A stretch of 64,000 nucleotides of DNA from Aeromonas schubertii (GTDB lineage Bacteria; Pseudomonadota; Gammaproteobacteria; Enterobacterales; Aeromonadaceae): the NCBI RefSeq assembly GCF_000820105.1, contig NZ_CDDB01000063.1, positions 1 through 64,000 on the forward strand, read 5' to 3'. Positions 58,112-64,000 of this stretch are shown here, piece after piece. Below the pieces are notes generated by a model. It worked only from the letters and a program-made list of their open reading frames with translations. It did no database searches and had not been told where the DNA came from. How positions within the stretch are numbered: position 1 is the first letter of the stretch; each line of letters opens with the position of its first letter. The position numbers and the translations under genes are program-made.

Positions 58112-61100
58112 TTAATAAGTGCAGACCTGCTTCCAACTGCCGTCACCGGCCTTGGGCTCGGTGCTGGTATACCAGTTGGCCTGCCAGACCGCCTTGTTGT
58201 GGTTCAGTCGATCACCTGTGTTGGCGTGGCTGGGTTTGCCATCCCAGCTCAACTGGGGCCAGTTGGGGTAGACATTGTAGCTGGCCGGATCGATGCTCTG
58301 GCTGCTACAGCTGGTACCACCCGGGGTTTCACCACCACCACTGCTCCCCATGACCGCCTCAGGCAAGCCCGGGAAGTCACTCTTGAGACCGATGGTCTGG
58401 CTGCCGTTCACGATGCGCATCCCGCTGGGAACACCGGCGGCAGGCAGGTAGTAAGTCATCGCAACCTCTACCGTGCTCCCCGGGGTCCACGCCTTCCAAC
58501 TCGGCAGTGTCATGGCCACCTTGTGGAAGTCCTTCTCATTGGCGATGCCGTCCGAGTTCTGGTTGCCACCGCTCTCGACCACTTTCAGCCCCATACCGCT
58601 CTGGTCGGTGATGGTATCCGAGGTGGAAGTGGGCACCAGGAACTCGATGCGGGCGCCGCCCGGTATAGTCTGGGTCGAGTGGTTGGTGAGCGTCAGGGTC
58701 GGGTTGATGGGGTAGTTGGAATCCCCCTCCTTGAAGCCCGCCAGGCTGACACCGATGTCGAGCTGGGCACTCGGTGCCGGCAGATCGTTCTGACGAGTGT
58801 TGTAGGGCGCCGCCTGGGCAAACTTCTCATAGGCGAGGGTGGTCAGGGTATCCCCAATCACGTACTCCTTCTTGACCGGGTCGAAGGCATAGTCACCGGC
58901 CATCTCCCAGAACATGACCCCACCCAGGCCCTGCTTGACGATGTAGTCGAGCTTGTGACCCATGGACTGCTCATCTTCGGTGGAGAGGAATACCTTCTTC
59001 TGCTCGTTCCACAGCCAGGGCACCTTGGCCTTGTCGTCGAAGTAGCGAACATACTGGCCCTGGATCAGATCCTGGGGATCGTTCGGGTCAAGCCCCCATG
59101 CCTGCCCATAACTGGGCATACCGGTAATGCCGAGACTGGCCGCGTTCTCCAGGTTCTTGGCGTGCCACATGGGCACGGCACCCGCCCCTATCTCCTGACC
59201 GTTCTTGTCGAGATCGTGCCAAATGTTGTCGATACCCACGGCACCGTTACCACAGGGGATGTTGCCGCCACCGGTACCGGGTTGGCACTGGTTCTGGCTC
59301 GGCAGGGCCGCCTTGCCACCCAGGCCATGGGTACCACCTGTCACGCCCTGCCAACCACGGGTGTAGTAAGGCACGCCGACGTTGATCTTGCCGGCAGCCA
59401 AAGCGCCGCGGAAATAGTGGGCTGCCCAGGCAGCGTTGAGATAACCGATGCCCCCAAACTCTTTCTGGGTGTAGACCCCCCAGTGAGCCAATTCGGAGTC
59501 CTGCTTGTTATCAAACAGGGCGGCATTGTGGTCGACGAAGTGGTTCCAGGCACCGTGGAAGTCATAGGTCATCAGGTTGACGTAATCCAGATACTGAGTG
59601 ACCTGGAAGTTCTCCATCCCTCGCAGCAGATAGGCCGACGCCGGTGAGGCGATGGTGAGCATATACTTGCGCCCGTCCTCGGTGCCTGCCGCGTCCAGCT
59701 TCTCGCGCAGGGTCTGCATCAGCACCTTGTAATTACCGAACAACTTGGCGCGGCACTGGTTGGAGAGGGGGAAGTCATTCGGGTTGCCAGCATCCTTCAT
59801 GGAAGTGGGGTACTCATAGTCGATGTCGACCCCGTCAAACCCATACTGGCGAATGAAGTTCACCGCCGAGTCGGAGAAAGCAGTGATCCCCGCCGTGTTG
59901 ACGGTGCAGTCCCCCTTGGTGGTAGCCGTGTAGAAACCACGAGTATCGGCCCAGCCGCCGACCGAGATGAGGGTCTTCACGTCCGGATACTGTTTCTTGT
60001 ATTTGGAGAGCAGGTTGAAGTGGCCTTGATAGGCGAATTCGGGATCCATCTCGGCGCCCGGTACTCCCTCCCAGGTCATCTTGGTGGCCGAGTCATCGAC
60101 CTTGATAAGGTGGCTCTGCTCATCGACCGATGCGAATGCGTAGTTGATATGGGTGATCTTGCTCCAGGGAATGTCGCTCACCAGATATGAAGGAAGGCCG
60201 TTCTTGCCGGTGCGCCAGGAGGTGAAGTAGCCGATCACCCGACGAGCGTGATCGTCCCCCATGCATTCGTAACCATCCGGGCGATAGACCTGACGAATGT
60301 CGCAAGATAGGTTGCCACCGCTCGGGGGGGGCGCCGCCTCCTCAACACTGACGGCCACCGCTGCAGACTCGCCGGTCAGACTGGTCTGGTCGGTCGCGAC
60401 CAGCTTGAGAGATGCACTCCCCTTGGCATCCGGAGTCCAGTTCACCTGCCAGGGGGCGGCATTGTCCTCGCCCACCTTCTTGCCGTCCACAAACAGCTCG
60501 ACCCTGGCCACATCGTTATTGGCATCGGTCACGTTGCCGGTCACCGCGACGCTGCGCCCCAGAGTCACCCTGGCACCGGCGGCAGGGCTGGCAATGGCCA
60601 CCCTGGGTGCTTCGGGAGCGACCACAGCGGCCACATTGAAGCTGCTGTCGCTCTCGGCCAGCACCTTGCCATCCTTGTCCAGGGCTCGCGCCTTGAGAGC
60701 ATGACTACCACTCCCTACCGCCTTCCAGACCGCCCCCCACGGGGTGGTCGCGGCGCTGGCCACCAGGGTGCCATCGATCAGATAGTCAACCTTGGCCACG
60801 TCTGTGCTGGTTCCGCTCAGGGTGACGGCAAGAGCAACATCGGTGCCCTCGTTAACGGAACTTCCCGCTGCCGGTGAGCTGACGCTCAGCTCGAGGGCGG
60901 GAGGCAGACCCCCATCGCTAAAGAGCACCCAGGCATCGCTCCAGTTGACGCCGACACCCGGTTCATAGTGATAGGGCGAGGCACCACACCAACCCGAGTA
61001 GGGAAACTCCTTGCACTGGTAGAGGGCACCGACATTGCTGACGACATCACCGGCGCCATAGCTCTTGCCGGCCTCATAGGGGGGATAGGCTGCCTGCGCC

Positions 61101-61165
61101 CAGGCGGGCAGAAATGCCACGGCGACCAACGCCGCCAGGCGGGTAGGGACAAAGTGGTTTTGCAT
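58112..61165 (-). CDS. Secreted multidomain chitinase (GH18)
   Basis: 1017 residues with signal peptide (ending WAQA). In order: an N-terminal CBM5/12-like chitin-binding module (YEAGKSYGAGDVV, about 25-90), two Ig-like (Big) domains (about 100-190 and 195-290), a GH18 barrel (about 300-760) with the catalytic DxxDxDxE in FDGVDIDYEYP, a beta-rich domain (about 790-900) and a C-terminal CBM-like end (WQANWYTSTEPKAGDGSWKQ). Probably exported by type II secretion. AAGGAAG precedes ATG 61165. The long leader carries a cyclic-di-GMP riboswitch. Confidence 0.93.
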   Translation of the reverse strand: MQNHFVPTRLAALVAVAFLPAWAQAAYPPYEAGKSYGAGDVVSNVGALYQCKEFPYSGWCGASPYHYEPGVGVNWSDAWVLFSDGGLPPALELSVSSPAAGSSVNEGTDVALAVTLSGTSTDVAKVDYLIDGTLVASAATTPWGAVWKAVGSGSHALKARALDKDGKVLAESDSSFNVAAVVAPEAPRVAIASPAAGARVTLGRSVAVTGNVTDANNDVARVELFVDGKKVGEDNAAPWQVNWTPDAKGSASLKLVATDQTSLTGESAAVAVSVEEAAPPPSGGNLSCDIRQVYRPDGYECMGDDHARRVIGYFTSWRTGKNGLPSYLVSDIPWSKITHINYAFASVDEQSHLIKVDDSATKMTWEGVPGAEMDPEFAYQGHFNLLSKYKKQYPDVKTLISVGGWADTRGFYTATTKGDCTVNTAGITAFSDSAVNFIRQYGFDGVDIDYEYPTSMKDAGNPNDFPLSNQCRAKLFGNYKVLMQTLREKLDAAGTEDGRKYMLTIASPASAYLLRGMENFQVTQYLDYVNLMTYDFHGAWNHFVDHNAALFDNKQDSELAHWGVYTQKEFGGIGYLNAAWAAHYFRGALAAGKINVGVPYYTRGWQGVTGGTHGLGGKAALPSQNQCQPGTGGGNIPCGNGAVGIDNIWHDLDKNGQEIGAGAVPMWHAKNLENAASLGITGMPSYGQAWGLDPNDPQDLIQGQYVRYFDDKAKVPWLWNEQKKVFLSTEDEQSMGHKLDYIVKQGLGGVMFWEMAGDYAFDPVKKEYVIGDTLTTLAYEKFAQAAPYNTRQNDLPAPSAQLDIGVSLAGFKEGDSNYPINPTLTLTNHSTQTIPGGARIEFLVPTSTSDTITDQSGMGLKVVESGGNQNSDGIANEKDFHKVAMTLPSWKAWTPGSTVEVAMTYYLPAAGVPSGMRIVNGSQTIGLKSDFPGLPEAVMGSSGGGETPGGTSCSSQSIDPASYNVYPNWPQLSWDGKPSHANTGDRLNHNKAVWQANWYTSTEPKAGDGSWKQVCTY

Positions 61166-61269
61166 TTTTTCTTCCTTGTTGCTTGGCATGGTTATCCAAG
61201 GCAAGGACAGACGCGGCAGGTCCACGCAGAGGCAGACAACTGGCATTGGACAGTGCCACTGCACCCGAT

Positions 61270-61362
61270 GAGATCCTGGGAGGCCCCGCTACCCTGGGTC
61301 AGATGACCGGTAGGCCGGAAGCTTTGCGTCCCGATCTTTCGATCGGTTTGCCCTTAACCTGG
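61270..61362 (-). ncRNA. Cyclic-di-GMP-I (GEMM) riboswitch before the chitinase gene
   Basis: On the minus strand the conserved class I aptamer elements appear in order. AGGGCAAACC is followed by a short helix GATC-GAAA-GATC closed by a GAAA tetraloop, then GGGACGCAAAGC, CCGGCCTA, a variable stem (GGTCATCTGACC region) and GGGTAGCGGGG with the tetraloop receptor. The match to the Vibrio cholerae Vc2 aptamer is near exact in the conserved parts. About 105 bases separate it from the start codon. No T-run follows, so control of translation or stability seems likelier than termination. Confidence 0.93.
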
Positions 61363-61382
61363 GTTCCGTCAGGAACGAGTCG

Positions 61383-61411
61383 AGTATAGAAATTGCCCAC
61401 CTCGCCGACAA
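61383..61411 (-). promoter_or_regulatory. Promoter of the chitinase gene
   Basis: On the minus strand TTGTCG, 17 bases, TATACT, giving a transcript start near 61376, just ahead of the riboswitch aptamer and about 210 bases before the start codon. Confidence 0.65.
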
Positions 61412-61643
61412 TCTTTATTCGCGACAAGAAACAACTTGTCACTGCCGAGTTCATTCGAACCCCAATGCGTTTCACATTAAAAATCAGAGTGTTGGCTTCA
61501 TCATAAAACAGATATACGGCCATAAACCCGATCGCAAAAGTGTGCAGCCCATCACTGGTCAGAGCTGGTAGTCATGTGACAATTCGCGCCCCCGCTCCGG
61601 CGGGGCTACGGAACTGCATAGAAAAAAATTAAAGGAAATCATC

Positions 61644-63797
61644 ATGCAAGCAACTCGAACCCTGCTCTCACTGGCGGTGGGGCTGGCCCTGGCCGCCCCT
61701 GGCGTTCAGGCCGCCTATGTCTGCCCAAGCGATGCACAGCTGACCACCATCCCCACTCTGCAAGGGAGCGATAACAGCAGCCCCCAGGCGACCACGCCCA
61801 CTGCCAACGGCGCCATCAGTCCCGGCACCTTCCACGTCAAGGGCATCGTCACCACGCTGGGCCAGAGCCTGACCAAGGGCTTCTACCTGACCGATCCTGT
61901 GGGTGATGGCAACCCGGCCACCTCGGATGGCATCTTTGTCTACCTCAAGGATGCTCGTCCTGATATCAAGATGGGCACAGAGCTTTGCCTGGAAGCGCAG
62001 GTCGAGGAGTACTTGGGCGGCACCCAGCTCAAGCTGAAATGGGATGGTACTGCGCCCCGGATCCAGGTTCTCGGGCAGGGCAAGAACGTTCCGGTAAGCG
62101 TGCTCAAAGTCAATGACAATGAAAGCCTAAAACAAGCCCTCAATCGCCATGAGGGAATGCGGGTTCGCCTCGATAGCACCAGCGATCTGCGCCTGACTCG
62201 CAACCTGAGCTTCGACTATAAGGCCGGTCGTACCAACTTGGAGCTCTCCCACAAGGCACCACTCATCAAGCCCACCCAGTTGCACGTGGCCAGCGGCGCC
62301 GATGCCGTGACCCTGGCTGCCAAGAATGGTGCCAACCGTCTGGCAGTCGAATCCGATTACAAGGGACAGGATGGGACTCTTCCCTGGTTCCCGGCTCTGG
62401 ATGCGGATCAGGGCTATCTGCGTATCGGCGATCAGCTCGATGGTCTGGAAGGGGTCGTTGTCTACAACAAGAACGCCTTCCGCCTGGTCGTACCGAACGA
62501 TGTCACCCTGACCGCAGGTAACCTGCTGCGTAGCCAAGAAGAGGACCGCCAGAGCGCACCGGCCCGCACTCCCGGCAGCGACCTGCGAGTCGGCAGCTTT
62601 AACGTGCTCAACTATTTCACCAGCCACTCCAGCATTGGCGGCGATCTCAACGTCCTGTGCAAGGATCAAGCGGATGCAGATAACACAGATCCAAAGGAAA
62701 AAAGTTGCAACCGCGGCGCCAAGACCCAGGCCAAGTTCGAGAAGCAGCGCACCAAGATAGCCAATGCCATCACAGAGATGGATGCCGATCTGCTCGGCCT
62801 GATGGAGATGGAAAACAACGGCTTTGGTGACAACTCAGCCATCCATAATCTGGTGACCCGTCTCAACGAACAGCAGAAGGATGCCAGCAAGCACTATGCC
62901 TATGTTCGCCTGCCTGCCGCCCTGCTGACCGGTGATAAATTCTTCGGTGGCGATGCCATCATGGTGGCCATGCTCTATCGTCCGGCCAAGCTGACCCCGG
63001 CGGGGGATGCCGCCGTCATCAAGATGCCGGAGCAGCGTTACACCGTCGGTGGCGTCGCCAAGAGCGCCGGCCAGCGCGACTCCCTGGTACAGAGCTTCAC
63101 GGTTGCGGGCAGCCAGGATCCCCTGACTCTGGTGGTCAACCACCTCAAGTCCAAGGGCTCGGGTTGCTATGAGAATGGTGATGGCAAGACAGAGCCTGCC
63201 GATCTGCAGGGCAAGTGCACCGAGTTCCGCGTCACCGCCGCCAAGGTACTGGGTGAAGCGGTCAGCAAGCTGCCTGGCCAGGTACTGCTGGTGGGGGACT
63301 TCAACTCCTACGCCAAAGAGGATCCGATCCGCGTCCTGACCGACTACCAGTCGGCCAGCAGCGAGCGCAAGATAGTCTCGGCCTCTCACACCTTTATTGG
63401 CGAGCAACCCTACGAGCAGTTGGGACGCGAGATCACCAAGAGCTATGGTCTCGTCGATCTCAACGTCAAGTTCAACAAGGAGAAGGCCATCTCCTACAGC
63501 TATGATGGCGAGCTGGGTACCCTGGACTATGCGCTGGGCAATCCGGCACTGGTGAGCAAGGTAGCCGGCGTGGCCGACTGGCATATCAACTCGTTCGAAA
63601 GCAACCAATTCGAGTACGCAGCCAAGTTCACCGACGCACTGGCCAAGTCCGACAACCCCTTCAGCGCTTCTGACCACGACCCCATCATCGTCGACCTGAA
63701 GCTGGAAGAGGCCAAACCGTCCCAGAGCAGTGGTGGTGGCAGCATCGGCTTTGGCCTGCTGGCCCTGTTGCCGCTGGCCTTCTGGCGCCGCCGCTAA
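61644..63797 (+). CDS. ExeM/NucH-type extracellular endonuclease with GlyGly-CTERM
   Basis: 717 residues. Signal peptide to about residue 24 (VQAAY), an N-terminal OB-like domain (about 50-300, GTFHVKGIVTTLGQSLTKGFYLTD), and an endonuclease/exonuclease/phosphatase domain (about 310-690) with LRVGSFNVLNYF, LVVNHLKSKG, LLVGDFNSY and SDHDPIIVDL. The C-terminus SSGGGSIGFGLLALLPLAFWRRR is a GlyGly-CTERM sorting tag, usually cut by rhombosortase and linked to type II secretion. It degrades extracellular DNA. Divergent from the chitinase. Confidence 0.92.
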   Translation: MQATRTLLSLAVGLALAAPGVQAAYVCPSDAQLTTIPTLQGSDNSSPQATTPTANGAISPGTFHVKGIVTTLGQSLTKGFYLTDPVGDGNPATSDGIFVYLKDARPDIKMGTELCLEAQVEEYLGGTQLKLKWDGTAPRIQVLGQGKNVPVSVLKVNDNESLKQALNRHEGMRVRLDSTSDLRLTRNLSFDYKAGRTNLELSHKAPLIKPTQLHVASGADAVTLAAKNGANRLAVESDYKGQDGTLPWFPALDADQGYLRIGDQLDGLEGVVVYNKNAFRLVVPNDVTLTAGNLLRSQEEDRQSAPARTPGSDLRVGSFNVLNYFTSHSSIGGDLNVLCKDQADADNTDPKEKSCNRGAKTQAKFEKQRTKIANAITEMDADLLGLMEMENNGFGDNSAIHNLVTRLNEQQKDASKHYAYVRLPAALLTGDKFFGGDAIMVAMLYRPAKLTPAGDAAVIKMPEQRYTVGGVAKSAGQRDSLVQSFTVAGSQDPLTLVVNHLKSKGSGCYENGDGKTEPADLQGKCTEFRVTAAKVLGEAVSKLPGQVLLVGDFNSYAKEDPIRVLTDYQSASSERKIVSASHTFIGEQPYEQLGREITKSYGLVDLNVKFNKEKAISYSYDGELGTLDYALGNPALVSKVAGVADWHINSFESNQFEYAAKFTDALAKSDNPFSASDHDPIIVDLKLEEAKPSQSSGGGSIGFGLLALLPLAFWRRR

Positions 63798-63810
63798 GGC
63801 ACCAACACAC

Positions 63811-63838
63811 AAGACCCGCCTGATGGCGGGTCTTTTTT
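63811..63838 (+). terminator. Terminator of the nuclease gene
   Basis: An AAGACCCGCC/GGCGGGTCTT stem with TGAT loop and a T-run, 13 bases after the stop codon. Confidence 0.9.
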
Positions 63839-63857
63839 GGGGCTGAACCGAGATAAA

Positions 63858-63886
63858 GAAAAAGGCCACCGCAATGCGGTGGCCTT
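63858..63886 (-). terminator. Terminator of the tRNA-Ala transcript
   Basis: A GGCCACCGCA/TGCGGTGGCC stem with a minimal loop, followed by TTTTTC on the minus strand, beyond the tRNA end. Confidence 0.8.
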
Positions 63887-63891
63887 CGATA

Positions 63892-63967
63892 TGGTGGAGC
63901 TATGCGGGATCGAACCGCAGACCTCCTGCGTGCAAAGCAGGCGCTCTCCCAGCTGAGCTATAACCCC
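63892..63967 (-). tRNA. tRNA-Ala (UGC)
   Basis: 76 bases with encoded CCA. The acceptor stem is GGGGTTA/TAGCTCC, with the G3-U70 pair that identifies alanine tRNAs, and the anticodon loop has TGC. One UG pair (T5-G68) replaces the C-G of E. coli. Its promoter would lie beyond the right edge, so it may be the last of a tRNA cluster. Confidence 0.97.
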
Positions 63968-64000
63968 AAACTCTTTACTTTTTAGACAACCGAATCGGGT

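Larger units (their letters stand above)
61166..61643. other. Divergent control region between chitinase and nuclease
   Basis: 478 bases between two divergent secreted-enzyme genes. On the minus side it holds the chitinase promoter (61383-61411) and riboswitch (61270-61362). A CRP-like site, TGTGC-N6-TCACT (61541-61556), lies between the two genes. AAAGGAAA precedes the nuclease start. No separate gene is seen. Confidence 0.6.

Overview
The window is chromosomal DNA of a high-GC gammaproteobacterium, most probably an Aeromonas species. Pointers to this are the metY-rimP-nusA-infB-rbfA-truB-rpsO-pnp and purC-bamC-dapA-gcvR-bcp gene orders (enterobacterial/Vibrio-like), a sodium-type PomAB motor next to xseB-ispA-dxs, a secreted chitinase, and an ExeM-type nuclease ending in a GlyGly-CTERM tail. 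No insertion sequence, prophage, CRISPR array or rRNA is visible. Codon and base use look uniform, so this is essentially core genome with a few accessory patches. The genus call is inference from gene order and protein similarity recalled from memory; no database was searched.

Layout. 1-641 holds no gene but a dense, partly duplicated set of inverted repeats. 642-2254 (minus) encodes a PotD-like binding protein and a small secreted protein. 2569-7430 (minus) is a trehalose module: treR, treB, treC and a translationally coupled acetyltransferase, with two TreR-like operators before treB. 7536-10634 (plus) carries an AEC transporter, a small metal-binding protein, periplasmic asparaginase behind a CRP-like site, and a SieB-like membrane protein. 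10693-14028 (minus) holds a small lipoprotein, two peptidoglycan enzymes (MepK-like and LdtD-like) and a periplasmic binding protein. 14210-17338 (plus) is a tight four-gene cluster: an unknown membrane-anchored protein, a GT2 polyprenyl-phosphate glycosyltransferase, a GtrA flippase and a polytopic GT-C-like transferase. malS follows.

19657-34313 (minus) is a large housekeeping block for translation, RNA decay, cell wall and folate: pnp, rpsO, truB, rbfA, infB, nusA, rimP, tRNA-fMet, tRNA-Leu(GAG), secG, glmM, folP, ftsH and rlmE. 34411-40935 has yhbY and a PilZ-like protein (plus), greA and pomBA (minus), then xseB-ispA-dxs (plus). 40987-42606 is a divergent LysR/SDR pair. 42682-46975 is purC-bamC-dapA (minus) with gcvR-bcp (plus). 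47236-51957 is yfbU, yfbV and ackA-pta. 52377-57967 holds yfcH, the ybbAP ABC system overlapping tesA head to head, and cheV. The right end has a divergent pair of secreted degradative enzymes, chitinase (minus) and nuclease (plus), then a tRNA-Ala.

The strongest regulatory find is a class I cyclic-di-GMP (GEMM) riboswitch between a recognisable sigma70 promoter and the chitinase start, reading on the minus strand. It ties chitin degradation to the second messenger that governs motility and attachment; motility genes (pomAB, cheV) and a PilZ-like protein lie in the same window. Other points of interest are the GATC-rich, DnaA-box-containing gap after pta, the mutually embedded start sites of tesA and ybbA, and the glycosyltransferase cluster with an unrecognised first gene.
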